Shown here piece by piece: positions 34,700 to 46,911 of a stretch of 64,000 nt of DNA. Numbering within the stretch: the first letter of the stretch is position 1; each line of letters starts with the position of its first letter. Made by a program: the position numbers and the translations under genes. The notes beneath the pieces were generated by a model, which searched no databases, was not told where the DNA came from, and saw only the letters and a list, made by a program, of their open reading frames with translations. The DNA is taken from NCBI RefSeq assembly GCF_008831285.2, contig NC_045139.1:4190704-4254703 (forward strand), given 5' to 3'. Source of the DNA: Nymphaea colorata (lineage: Eukaryota; Streptophyta; Magnoliopsida; Nymphaeales; Nymphaeaceae).

Positions 34700-37222
34700 T
34701 ACATGCAGTCGCGGTTCAGATCTCATGGGCATCATGCTCTTAATAAAAAACCAAAGCTCGGCGTAACCTACTGGGCTCGGCGAGGTACAGCTGATTGGTG
34801 CTAAGTGGGTCAAGGTCTGGACTTCCCTTTGGCTGGTTCAAAAACAATTCATGGTATGGAAAGAGAAGGTGGCGAATAAGTTTTAACAGTTGCAGTTTCT
34901 TGATTTCTTCTGTCTCAATCTCCTGTTGGAAGGTGTCACTTAGACCGCTACTGCATTGATAGGAAAAGATACTGAATAGCATCACTTGGGCATAACTCAT
35001 CACATTTACTTTGTCCTTACTCATTGTATGGCCTCACTAGTTGTTTCTATTGAGTGCCCATCGTCCAAAACAATGTGAAATTCGGTCACTAACTGCTTTC
35101 AGCATGTGCCATCGTTCAAAACAATGTAAAATCGATTCCAAGTGCATGAATCGGTCGGCTGAATTGAATTGAATATAATTGATATGATGCAGTTCAATAT
35201 TCTGAGTCAATTCTTCTCATTCTTTTCCAATGAACATAATTTAAGAACTGAATCTCTTGCAACTTTAGTGTCAGCATTCACTGGGAATGTTCTCATGCTT
35301 GCTAGAGGCCTGAACCTACCAGGAAAACAGAAAGAAATTCAAGCTGAACCCCATGAGTTGGTTAGCCTATAAAACTTTGACCCAAAATGGATCTTGAGTA
35401 AGTAAAAGTATCAGCATCCTATTAAAAATAATGAAATTTCAATTGGCAGGAGTGGCCAGGAGTTTTGGGGAATTTGTTTTAAATTGGCAACATATGACAG
35501 AACAACAAAAGTATGAATAAGTCTCACATCTTGAGTATGGCTTCTTCATGTTAGAGAGAAGTGGGGAGAGAGAGAGCGCGAGAAGGAGCCAACTTGCTCC
35601 CATAGACTTGATGTTCATGGGAATCGAACTGATAATAGACCCTTTACCTACTCATCAGCTCGACCAGCTATGCGAAGTCCGTGCTAACGGTGCCAACACA
35701 TTGGATTGCAAATTGAATGTTCAATACAAGCGGTACTCCAATTTCATTATCAAATTTCATTACCATCTTGAATAACTAGGTAGCCACTAATATCTATCAA
35801 TTTAACATCTTTATTGATAAACATCACCAACCCTTTGAAACATGAAAGCTGCCTTGAACCCGGAAGTTCCTTTCAGACATCTTGTAGAGTCCGTTAATTA
35901 TATTCCATTGATATGAAACCCATGCTTTACCCAGCTAACCCCAAACTCAACATTGGTTCTCTTTACAGTTAGATTTTCAGTTGAGGAGGGCACTCACATA
36001 CAAATATCAAAAAAGATTTCTTCACCTCCTGATGATCCTATTGCACTCTAAGTATCTAAAGGATGAGAACCAACTATTTCGCATCTATGTCACTTATTTA
36101 AGTATTTTGTATATCATTAGTGTCTGATCATTTGTAGCAAATGCTTGTGATGACAAACTTATAAAATGGATTTGTTTATCATAAGGAAATTTCTAAGGGC
36201 AGTGCCGAAAGACAGATAGCCCTAACTTGATAGATAGGTGGGGGTTATGTAGGGCATATGATTTACGGAGCTCATTCTATGAAAGCTAAAATTAGTGGTT
36301 GAACTTGAGTGGATCCAAGTTTGATTACATATGACAACCCCACAAGACCCGAGTCGCTGCTTCATATCCAATTGAAAATTAATTAACTATATGTTTAATA
36401 CTTCATAGAAAAAGCTCCACAACTACTGGAACCTCACATGGTTTAGGCCATAGATGGACAATGTGCAAAGTAAATTTGAATCGTAGCAACATAAACCACG
36501 TACTTAAAAAAATGCTTTAAAACGCTAATTGAGCTTTTGTGAAAAAAAAAAGAGTTTACAAATAGTATTTTTTAAAAAAACTGTAAAAATGAAAAAAACA
36601 ACCGTGAAAAAAGACGCGTTTTTTTTCCACTTTATTACTGGAAGCAAATTTTTTTATGGTGGCACGTCCTATGATACTTAAAAAGGTCACCGTGTTAAAA
36701 CTGGAACAAATTTTAAAAATGACGTCGACTTATCTTGAGTTTTTGGGGAAGACTCGCGAAGTCACACGGATACTGGTACGATATGGGTACGGGTACGGGG
36801 ATAAAGGTACGGATACAACAATTTTTAATTTTTTAGGATACGCGGATACGGCTAATTTTATATTATCAAATGAAAAAATGAAAAAAAAATCATTAAACTA
36901 AAACTAATAGTTCATCACAAAAAACATTAAACTATCTGCCATCTTTGCCCATCATAAACCCTAAAGGCACAGACCTCATGGGTGGAAGAGAAAAAGAAAG
37001 GTCGATAAAAAAGAAATCGGGTTTTCTTTAATGGGTTCGGATCGGGTTTGACCCAGACTCGATCCAAACGTATCCAAGGTATCAGGATTCAGGTATCAGA
37101 GTATAGATACGGATACGTGGGCCAAACCCAAGTATCCGTGTGACATAGCTTGGGCCTGAGTTTCTATTTGGAGAAGATAGATGTCTGCTTAGGAAGACGT
37201 CGGAGAGGCTTTCTGGTGCGAG
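34700..37222. repeat. Segmental duplication block D1
   Basis: Matches D2 (42370-45190) and D3 (56365-59230), beginning catgctcttaataaaaaac and ending ggaagacgtcggagaggctt. It lies upstream of nsLTP2 gene 5. It contains no convincing gene. It carries its own inserted element at 36761-37144 and lacks the sequence around 43090-43480 found in D2. Confidence 0.8.
36761..37144. mobile_element. Inverted-repeat element present only in D1
   Basis: A perfect 14-bp terminal inverted repeat (gtcacacggatact at 36761-36774, agtatccgtgtgac at 37131-37144) bounds 384 bp of non-coding sequence rich in GGTACGGGTACG words. Blocks D2 and D3 lack it, but D1 also lost about 45 bp at the site, so the insertion was accompanied by a deletion or later rearrangement. 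Confidence 0.6.
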
Positions 37223-37689
37223 CGTGTGCCTGTGACTGAACTTTGCAGTGTAGAGGGAGGGAACGGTTCGGGTTCTTGTGAGACCCTAAATGGGAGTGGA
37301 TCCATGAGTTTTCCTTTTCCGTATATGGATTTAAAATCAAATCCAAACTGCAACAAGATCGGATCAAATTTTCGCGAAATAGCGGGTCTCAGTGCATGGA
37401 CCATCGGGTGGATCAGATTCTGTCCATTTAGATGTATACGTGATTTGTTGTCCGAACCACTTGATTTAGATCCAAAGAGCCTACGTTTGTTTGTTTCAGA
37501 TCTTTACGTTCAGACCAAATGATTTGAGATCCTTGAGGTCCGACTTATAATAATAAATGTTGAAAATTATGACTGATTTAAATTGATGGCTTGTTTGTGA
37601 TTATAAAAACAGCAGGCTACCTTTGTGGCTGGATTAGTCTTATTTCCTTTTATTTATATAATTGAAAACCATCTGCAAAGAATATTTTG

Positions 37690-37693
<4 letters not shown>

Positions 37694-37769
<76 letters not shown>

Positions 37770-38030
37770 GTACGATTTGTAACAAATGGTGTTGGTGTGT
37801 CCAGAACCTTCCAAAACAGATTGCCTGCTCGCACGTTAATCTCTTTTAAATCACAGCCATTATGGCTGTTCAAAAGAGAGACGTCTCTCATTCTATCAAA
37901 AGTGTTCAAAAGCAAGAATGAGAGACGTCTCTCTTTTGAACAACCATAATGGCTGTGATTTAAAAGAGATTAACGTGCGAGCAGGCAATCTGTTTTGGAA
38001 GGTTCTGGACACATTTGTTACAAATCGTAC

Positions 38031-38074
<44 letters not shown>
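37694..38074. mobile_element. Foldback element between two (TA)n tracts
   Basis: A (TA)n tract (37694-37766) is followed by a left arm (37766-37893, starting tttggtacgatttgtaac), a 22-bp spacer, and a right arm (37916-38034) that is its reverse complement. A second (TA)n tract (38035-38074) closes the structure. The arms differ by one 9-bp indel and one substitution (GGCTGTTC against GGTTGTTC). It is non-coding. The layout resembles MITE families reported in plants that sit inside TA microsatellites, but it is an almost complete palindrome. Confidence 0.8.
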
Positions 38075-38078
<4 letters not shown>

Positions 38079-40263
38079 TTTGAAAAATAATATATGTTGG
38101 AAATTTTTGGTGGGTAATATTGATTGATTTGTCTTTTTTCAACAAATTGATTTGTCTTTTTTCAACAATCCATTAGGATGGATTGCCTTCATTAACTCTG
38201 AACACTGACAATGATATTATTAAACAAATAACGTTTTATACACTAACTCAAGTTCATGACTATAGTTGGAAGTTAGCATGGTAGCATGGCTAAAGTACTT
38301 TTTTGTTTTCTTTTATTATTTTCATTACTTGTAAACAATTCTATTGTTAATATTTGAAGATGCTGCATTTGAATCATTTCAGCGCATTGTTCAGAAAAAA
38401 CGTTTTCTTTTTAAAAAAAGGAACTCGTTTTATACGTAAAAAAATAAGCCAAAAAAAAAAGAACTGCAAAAACACCACTCTTTTATAAAACTTCAAAACG
38501 AAAATATTCTCCTCAAGAACGTGAAAAAGAAATATAGCTTTTTCGTGTTTTATGGCATTCTTTTACTACTGCACTTTTTGCTTTTAATTTTTTAAATTTA
38601 TTTTTTCGTTTAATTTTTCTCAAGATTTTCTTGAGAAAACAGCAGCTTTGCCTTATTGCACACTTACCTTTTAAAACCCTTAAAAAAAAGTTTGTGACAG
38701 TGTAAAACGATAACAGCTGGCTACTCTATACCTCTTAGAAGTTATGTTTTCTTGTACAACCCAACCGGCTACTCTATGTTATGTTTGAGTGTCCTTGATA
38801 AAAAAAAATATAATGCAAATTTTCCCTCACTATTTCACTGACAATTTATCTGAAAAAAGAAGTTGAAGACGTTATGAAAAGGGTTGAAAATAAATTAATT
38901 TTCATTACATGTTTATTCTATTAAACTAAAATTCTCAATAAGATGATAATGACTAAGATGACCTTTTATGGAAAAAATAGACTCTTCCTATGAGAACAAA
39001 AGGGACAAATTTTTTAGAATAACTAAAATACTTGTATGACAGCCGCTCGCGAAAGGTCAAGTACTAGTGCAAAGTGGATATGACATGCAAATCAAAGTTG
39101 ATTTTTTGCAATCTTTTTCTCTTTCCTTTGAAGGTATTTTTTTGTTTTACCAAAGGTAATTTCGCATTTCATAAAGCGGGTTGGACACGCCGAGCAGGGT
39201 GTGGACACTTCATAGGGGGAATAACCGGACATGGGTCTGGGTTTGTAAAGCAGGTTGGTCCGCTAATTTTGTAGAAACTGAGATCAAATGAGACCTGTAT
39301 CTGTTTGATTGGCGTGGGCAGTGGCCTACGCCAGCCTCTAAGATCTTGCATTGTGATTAAGAAATAGAATAGGATTCAAATTTAAAAAATGACATCTAAT
39401 TCAATTTGGATTTGGGTATACATAAATATCCAATCAGATTTGGATCAGACTTAGTTTTAAATAAATATTATATATCCAATGCCCTTACTTGGAAATTGGT
39501 CAAATTCAGTTCCAATTTCGGATTCGAATATGAATGTAAAAATCAAATTCAAATAGGATTTTTATTGTGAAATTGGGATTCAGATTCGGATCCTGATATG
39601 ACTTTTTTTTGTTCGTATTTGAATCCAAATTCAAATATGAATATGTAAATATCTGAAAAAATGGATACGGTTAAGAGTATATTTGATCCAAATCTAATCT
39701 ATTGTCATCCCTATCCATAGATCTGACCTGACATGCTTTTGCTAATGTAGCATAGGATACATGGTTAAATTTATGGTTCATCAAACTAAGGATCTTAGAT
39801 CAGATCTAGATTCATAGTGAACTTTTCATTTTATTTTTTTACATTGAGAAAGGGTTGAGGGTGTATTCATAAATGCTTGGCAGAAATCAGACGGAGAAAG
39901 ATGGAGTGAAAAACATGTCCCTCAAGAATGTAGCTTTGCCTTCAAAATGACATTTGGAATTTATAGAGAATTCTTGGTGCCAAATCTGGATCAGGTGCAG
40001 ATCTGGGTTCGAGAAAGCGCAGCTTCCAAATCATGCTGCCCCCACAGTAAGGATCCAATCCATTTGCCTGCTCATAAAAAATTGTTTAAAAATAATTTTT
40101 TTTAAAAAAGTGATAGAACATTGGTAAGTTATTGGTCACAATCAGATATCATATATGGGGCTTCAATGATAATCCACTGATGCTGTATGCTCACTCTACC
40201 TTACGACACTTCTATGGAAACATCCCAAAAGAAGTGTTTATTTCATTAATATAAAACTAAAAT

Positions 40264-40515
40264 TTCCAAATGAATGCTTGATAGTTCACTTTATTTTAAA
40301 ACATGTTTCCATAAAAAATGAATGCTCTGGGCGCGGGTTTTCATTTTTAAAATCAATTTAAAACATTCGAATTCAATTTTTACGCTCAAAAAATCGAAAT
40401 ATAGAAAAATAGTTATTTAAGCATGTTTCAACATCTTTTAGTTAATTAATTGTAATTTATTGAGTGCGAGAAACATTTTTTAAAATAAAGTGAACTATCA
40501 AGCATTCATTTGGAA
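40264..40515. mobile_element. MITE with 46-bp terminal inverted repeats
   Basis: The left arm 40264-40310 (ttccaaatgaatgcttgata and onward) and the right arm 40470-40515 are reverse complements, broken only near the inner end where right-arm A/T runs differ. The element is 252 bp and non-coding. A target duplication is not obvious. Confidence 0.75.
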
Positions 40516-41142
40516 TGTGGCTTGCCTTGGCAACAGATTGCCCGAGCCCGCCCAGTCCTTTAGTTTTAATTTTACTTCATTGGTTTGTCAAGCGAACACC
40601 ATCCTGTAAATTTAAGCCTGCCCACATAAAAGGGAAGGCATAGGTTCACGGATTGGAACTTGCAAAGAAGAAAAGGTGCACTAGCAATGCAACTGCATTC
40701 TTAAGACAACAAGTGCAAATCCAAAACCAATGAAGAAAAAAAACAAGACTAAAGCATGTGAGAGTGCATTCTTGAGACCATAAGTGCAGAATTGAAAGTG
40801 TAGGGTTGTTTTTGGTTCACCATAGATTCGAGATTCATTGTGATATGATAACTCTAATATCTCTAATCCATGGATTTAAGATCGAACATCTCCCCACAAA
40901 TCCGATCTTAAATTCATGGTTTTTAACATGTAGCATGAATTTGAAATTCACGCTATTAAGATCCTCATTTGTTTAAACTGAAGATCTCTCAAAACATGTC
41001 TTTTAATGCAACCTCGGATCAAACACAATCTAAAGGGAAAAACCAAGATGAAAGATAGGCAATTGATAATGAATGAGTTTTGAAAACACAGAAGAAGCAT
41101 TCATATAAAAAAAGAAGAAGAGAAAGTACAAAAAAAAGTTTG

Positions 41143-41247
<105 letters not shown>

Positions 41248-43544
41248 CCTTGGATTGGTCAAAGTTATTACTCGAGCATCTATATATACTTGCGATCTCT
41301 TTTACTGCACCTAGGGGTGAAGATGTCTTTGTTTTTTAGTATGTATTTTTTAATAAAATTATATTACGCCAAAGAGAAAATATTGTCTCTATTGCTGTAT
41401 TATTTATGAGAAAATGTGAGATTTTGGAAGATAATTATATCTATAAAAGATGTCATTTGTTGATATTTTAGGATATTGTGGATGCGACAGTCCATTTTGA
41501 ATAATAATTTACATAGAATCACACGATCAAATGATACTTTTAAGATATGTGATAATTTACAAGGAGTGTGGAATTTGCACTAGGCATCACCATACACATA
41601 AAACTATAAATAATTAGATGGATACTGATGAATAAAAGCTAGACGTCCTCTTATATATATTAGAGAATTGAACGGGTTCAAATGATCGACCTCATACCTC
41701 TTAATAAATCCTCCAGTTGGCCAGTGTTGGGACGTGGCCTTGAGTCATGCCCATGTCATCATCATGGAGGAGGTTTCACTAATCCATGATGATGTTAAAA
41801 GGGTCCATTCATCCTTTATAATAGCTGTTAGAAAGATTTCTTGTCAATACTTAGAAATTCAGATAGAAGTCAGAAGATTACAATGCCTTTAAATTTAAAA
41901 AGAAAAAAAAAACTTTTGGAAAAGTGAAAGGAAATTACTTTTGGCATGACTGCCTAGAAAATTTGTTTTTATACCTCAGCGGTACTCGTAACCTTAGATC
42001 AGTGACTAGACTACCTAAACAAGTAGTTTCTTAAATAACTATCTAGTAAAAAACCTGGCTTAGTAACTAAGGACCAGCAAATAAATACATTTCATCATTT
42101 GTGATAACTATTCTTTAGACATTGAACAAAAGCTTCATATGCACTATAATCAAACTTCAGCTTATATTGTTAACATGACGTCAATGACTGTCATGTCCGT
42201 ATCATCCCCAAAAGTTTCATTTGCATTCAAGTATCAACTCCATCATAGACTGCAGATGTCTGTTTTATAGATTTTCCAAACTTTTTCCTTTTTCTTTTGG
42301 TTTGACGACATGACACTAGGTATAACATCAGATTGAACGCAAAAGACTTGACCTTGATAATTTAGATTAATTCAGTCGCGATGGGCGCCATGCTCTTAAT
42401 AAAAAACTAAAGCGAGGAGTAACCTACTGGGCTCGGCGAGGTACAGCCAATTGGTGGTAAGGTCAAGGTCTGGACTTCCCTTTGGCTGGTTCAAAAACAA
42501 CTCATGTTATATAAAGAGAAGGTGGTGAATAGTTTTAACAGTTGCAGTTTCTTGCATCTCTTCTGTCTCAATCTCCTGTTGGAAGGTGTCACTTTGACAG
42601 CTACTGCATTGATGGGAACAGATACTGAATAGCATCACTTAGGCATAACTCATCACATTTCGTTTGTCCTTATCCATTGTATGGCCTCACTATTTGTTTC
42701 TATTGAGCGCCCGTCGTCCAAAACAATGTAAAATTCGTCACTACCTGCTTTCAGCATGTGCCCATCGTTCAAAACAATGTAAAATCGATTCCAAGTGCAT
42801 GAAACGGTCGGCTGAATTGAATTAAATATAATTGATCTGATGCAGTTCAATGTTCTGAGTCAATTCTTCTCATCTTTTCCAATGAACGTAATTTAAGAAC
42901 TGACTCTCTTGCAACTTTGGTGTCAAGCATTAACTTTTGTAATCATTCACCAAGAATGTTGTCATGCTTGCTAGAGGCCTGATCCTACCAGGGAAACAGA
43001 AATGAATTCAAGCTGAACCACATGAGTCGGTTAGCCTATAAAACTTTGGCCCAAAATGGATCTTGAGTAAGTAAAAATATCAGTATCTTATTAAAAATAA
43101 TTAAAAACGACCTGCATTCTTTTCATGTTCTCTAGATTTCAAATACTTTTTTGTATAAACAGTATGAAATTTCAATTGGCAGATGAATACTTAAAAAAAA
43201 CCAGCCCGATTTTTTATGCCCAAGAATTTTGGGGAATTTGATGGAAATTGGTAAAGGCTCAGTCCCCAAAAATGAGGTTGGAAAGAGGTTAGGACATACA
43301 AAACTTATTGCAATGAGAAATGTCATATTCAGATATAATGTCATTTATTTCATTTAAAACTGAATATATGAATATTGAATAATTGAATATGATATTGATC
43401 ACATTATCCAGATCCGTTGACATTCGTAAGGGCACTAGTCATGGGGTTTTAAAACGTATGTTCAAAGGAATATTGAGTTAGTAACGAGACTTCTTAACAA
43501 CAAAAGTATGAATAAGTCTCACAATTTGAGTATGGCTTCTTCAT

Positions 43545-43552
<8 letters not shown>

Positions 43553-43594
<42 letters not shown>
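43553..43594. repeat. (GA)n microsatellite
   Basis: About 42 bp of GA. The paralogous sites hold only a few units (near 35560 and 58038), showing independent expansion in D2. Confidence 0.9.
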
Positions 43595-43597
<3 letters not shown>

Positions 43598-44493
43598 AAC
43601 TTGCTCCCAGAGACTTGACGCTCATGGGAATCGAACTGATGATAAACCATCTACCTACTCAACAGTTCGACCAGCTATGTTAAGTCCTTTGGATTGAGGG
43701 TGCTAGCGGTGCCAACACATTGGATTGCAAATAGAATGTTCAATACAAGCGGTACTCCAATTTCATTATCACAATTCATTACCATCTTGAATAACTAGGT
43801 AGCCACTAATATCTGACAATTTAACAACTTTATTGATAAACATCACCAACTCTTTGAAACATGAAAGCTGCCTTGAAACCCAGATGTTGCTTTTAAACAC
43901 CTTGTAGAGTCCGTTAATTATATTCCATTGATGTGAAACTCATGCTTTACCCAGCTAACCGAAACTCAACCTTGGTTCTGTTTACAGTTAGATTTTAGTT
44001 GAAGGGGCACTCACATACAAATATATATAGTAACAAAAGAGATCTCTTCGTCTACTATGCTCCTATTGCACTCCAGTATCTAAAGGATGAGAACCAACTA
44101 TTTAGCATCTATATCACTTATTTAAGTATTGTATATGTCATTAGTCTGATAATTTGTAACAAATACTTGTAATGACAAACTTGCAAAATGGATCTGTTTA
44201 TCATAAAGAGATTTCTAAGGCACTGCCTCTCCAATGTCGAAAGATAGATAGCCCTAACTCGAACCCAGGGGCATAGATAGGTGACGGTTGTGTAGGGAAT
44301 ATGCTTCACGAAAACCATTCTATGAAAACTTAAATTAGTGGTTAAACTTGGGCAACTACAGGTTCAGCTGTATAGGACAACCCCACATGACCCAGGTCAT
44401 TGCTTTATATCCAATTAAAAATTTGTTAACTATATATATTTAGTGCCCATAAAAAAAAAATTGGCACCTACTCAAACCTCACATGGTTTACGC

Positions 44494-44691
44494 CAGGGGC
44501 GAGGGAGGGGGTGGGCCACCTAGGCTATGGCCCCACCCGAACTATTTGAAAAAAAAATACATAGAAAAAATTAAAAAATTTCAGTTGTAGAATGTGTTTT
44601 TCATATTGAAGTTCAGTTTGACCCTACCTATCTAAATTCGAGATTGAACTGTTTGACCCGCCCCTAAAACAAAATCCTATGTCCGCCCCTG
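44494..44691. mobile_element. hAT-like element H2, D2-specific insertion
   Basis: Starts caggggcg and ends cgcccctg. It is flanked by gtttacgc (44486-44493) and gtttaggc (44692-44699), an 8-bp duplication with one mismatch. D1 (near 36440) and D3 (near 58934) keep the uninterrupted site catggtttaggccata. This gives direct empty-site support for a 198-bp insertion after the D duplications. Confidence 0.85.
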
Positions 44692-45379
44692 GTTTAGGCC
44701 ATAGATACACAATGTACTCAGGAGTAGCCTAAGCCTCTTTTTTGAATTAGTACCTTGACCCTCAGAGTTGAAGTCCGGTTAAGCTCAAGTTTTTTGTGTA
44801 GGAAGTAAATTTGAATCAAAGCAACAAAAACCACGTATTTTTTAAAAAATGCGTTTAAAACGCTAAATGAGCTTCTGTGAAAAAAACAGTTTAAAAAGTC
44901 TTTTTTAAAAAACTGTAAAAATGAAAAAAATGCGAAAAAAGACGTTTTTTCCCAGGATGCAAATTTTGTTAATGGCGGCACGTCCAATAATACTAAAAAG
45001 TCACCGTGTTAAAACTGGAACAAATTTTAAAAACGACGTCGACTGATCTTGAGCTTTTGGGAAAGACTCAATAAAACGTCAATTCGATGTCGAGCTTTGG
45101 AAAAGAAGGACTTGGGCCTTAGAGTTTCGATTTGGAGAAGATACATGTCTGCTTAGGAAGACGTCGGAGAGGCTTTCTGCTGCGAGCTTGCCAGCCGGCG
45201 ACTGGTTTTGTTTTTCACTTTTCCCTAAACAAGATTGACCTCTTTTTCTCCCCACACACTTACCCACTGTTATCACAGGCTCACAGCAATTTCTGTTCCT
45301 GTTATTCAATTTCTTCATCAGTCGATCACTACATTTTGTTAGACAGAATCATTAATCTGTTTTGTTTTAGATAGATATA

Positions 45380-45712
45380 TTGGACATGTTCAATATATTC
45401 AACAAAAATTCATATCGATTTTGTTTTTCTAATATAAATAGACACATACACATACTCTTTATGCTGATGATTAGAAGGATCTGGTTGGTTCTTCTCCTCA
45501 TAACTCCCGTCTATGCTGAACTGGAAATAGGAATTGCAGCCGGACTGAACACCTGTGGCAGAGCTTCTGGTGCTTCGGATTTTGCTTTTGTAGATACTTT
45601 TTCCAGTTGCCAGTCTGCTTCCGTTTTCCTAATTCCTATTTGTTGCTTATATAGTTCTTTTTTATGTCATCTTATTAGTTTTCCCATTTGTTTTATTTTT
45701 TCCTATTTTTAG
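45380..45712 (+). CDS. Unidentified ORF in block E1
   Basis: A 110-codon frame. The segment MIRRIWLVLLLITPVYAELE looks like a signal peptide or membrane helix and is preserved in E2 at 59504-59740, followed by GLNTC. The two copies differ by an in-frame 12-bp indel (GIAAGLNTC against GIATAGAAGLNTC), a weak hint of coding constraint, but their 3' parts diverge with a frameshift and the tail is low-complexity. No family recognised. Confidence 0.2.
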   Translation: MDMFNIFNKNSYRFCFSNINRHIHILFMLMIRRIWLVLLLITPVYAELEIGIAAGLNTCGRASGASDFAFVDTFSSCQSASVFLIPICCLYSSFLCHLISFPICFIFSYF

Positions 45713-46519
45713 GATTTTTTTTAATTTCTTAAACGTTTTCCATTTCTTCTCGTTCTCTTCCCAAAAAAACAAGCTCGCCACATTATACCCAATGTAAAAC
45801 CTCACCGTTTAAAACAGAAAAACTATATTTATGGCTATGATTTGACTGTAGAAAATGAACATTAAGTGCTGAAGCTAAATCTGGTTCAAAAAACCATGCT
45901 AATTAGGTAGTCAGTCAGTTTTTGTGTTATCTTTCCATCTTATTATGAGCCTGACCATCGAGCTGCACTCACTGCATTTGATAAATTAACTTACAAGAAA
46001 TTAAATACTTTCAGTAATATAATTCCTAGAATTTACATAAATTTTAATGCATTTGAGCGCTTATGAATCCTAATGTCCCAATGTAATGGGAATCAAATCA
46101 ACACAGTAAAAAAATCTGAAGCAACAGTAAGAACGGGGTTTTTATGCTGCTGGGATATTGATTTAGTCTCACATTTCAGGTGCAGTTTGAAACGAAAACG
46201 GTATAACAGTAAGTTGGATGTTGTCATGATACGCTTATATATTTTCAGCGTGACCAGATTTCACCATCTTTCTGCACTCAAGTAAACTGAAATGTAAAAA
46301 GCCTGGAAATCTTGGACAGATATACGACCATAACAAAAAACCAAATCAAAGTGGGCAACATTTTTAACAGGAGATGTATTGCATCATTATAGAGAAAACA
46401 AGTACTAGTCCTCCAAGAGGAAAATAAAGCCAAAGACATGAACACTAGATCATCTCTAGCGGCATTTTGGCACACACAAGCATGTCCTTATTGCTTCGTG
46501 TTGCAGAAAAGATAGCAAG

Positions 46520-46807
46520 TTAACAGCTGGGATACTTAAGGCCACAAGCAGCAACAACCTTGTGCCCGGAAGAAGAGTATATGTATGATTTGTAGAGAGG
46601 ATTGCTTGCGAAGGAGCAGAAGCAAGACAACTGAGACTTGAGTGCAGCGCAGCATGACGAAGTCGGCTTTCCACCTTGATATGCAGGCAAGCAGGGAGTT
46701 AGTGATTCGAATTTACAGGTCCCAGCTGAGCTAGACTGGAGACTGACAGTAAGAAGAACCAAGAGTAAGGAGCATATGACAGAACAAGCCTTGGGCTTCA
46801 GCCCCAT
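46520..46807 (-). CDS. Type-2 nsLTP, gene 6 (block E1)
   Basis: Encodes 95 residues starting MGLKPKACSVICSLLLVLLT, with a signal peptide to about residue 29. Cysteines: C31-x7-C39-x12-C52C53-x8-C62-F-C64-x23-C88-x6-C95. The mature N-terminus is KFESLTPCLPAYQGG and the C-terminal half contains YKSYIYSSSGHK. It pairs with gene 9 in block E2 but differs at more positions than genes 5 and 8 do, so the E pair looks older or faster evolving. Several of its differences lie in the loop between C1 and C2 and just before C7 (VVAACG against IAADCG). It is predicted to be a secreted lipid-binding protein. The TATA box is at 46905-46911 and a CAATAAGG signal lies shortly after the stop. Confidence 0.9.
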   Translation of the reverse strand: MGLKPKACSVICSLLLVLLTVSLQSSSAGTCKFESLTPCLPAYQGGKPTSSCCAALKSQLSCFCSFASNPLYKSYIYSSSGHKVVAACGLKYPSC

Positions 46808-46904
46808 CTTCAGAAACTAGCAGATGATGCAAGGAAACAAAAGATGGAAAACAAGCTTTCCTTGTAGAAGCAGCGAGGGAGTCTGGTAGTCGCTTCCCAT
46901 TACA

Positions 46905-46911
46905 ATTTATA
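46905..46911 (-). promoter_or_regulatory. TATA box of nsLTP2 gene 6
   Basis: ATTTATA on + (TATAAAT on -) in CTATAAATTGTAATG, about 98 bp upstream of the start. Confidence 0.65.

Larger units (their letters stand above)
28800..34700. repeat. Segmental duplication block A
   Basis: Matches block B (about 47280-52757) along most of its length. Its 30420-30860 and 31945-34700 parts also match block C (52758-56360). Shared landmarks, in order: the gtgactcgtct stretch, the CT/TA tract, the conserved unidentified ORF, the H1 element (A and B only), the copia relic, the paired foldbacks and an nsLTP2 gene. Order and orientation are the same in all three. Confidence 0.8.
42370..45190. repeat. Segmental duplication block D2
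   Basis: Collinear with D3 along nearly its full length and with D1 over most of it. It contains a GA tract (43553-43594) that is short in D3 and nearly absent in D1, and the 198-bp element 44494-44691 that neither D1 nor D3 has. A - strand frame at 42653-42850, repeated at 56660-56857, includes two related halves (FYIVLNDG and FYIVLDDG). This comes from an internal repeat of the DNA and is not evidence of a gene. Confidence 0.8.

Noticed and set aside
42653-42850. 65-codon ORF repeated at 56660-56857
   Set aside because: Its conservation follows from the D2/D3 duplication; D1 does not keep the frame, and the protein repeat reflects a DNA repeat.
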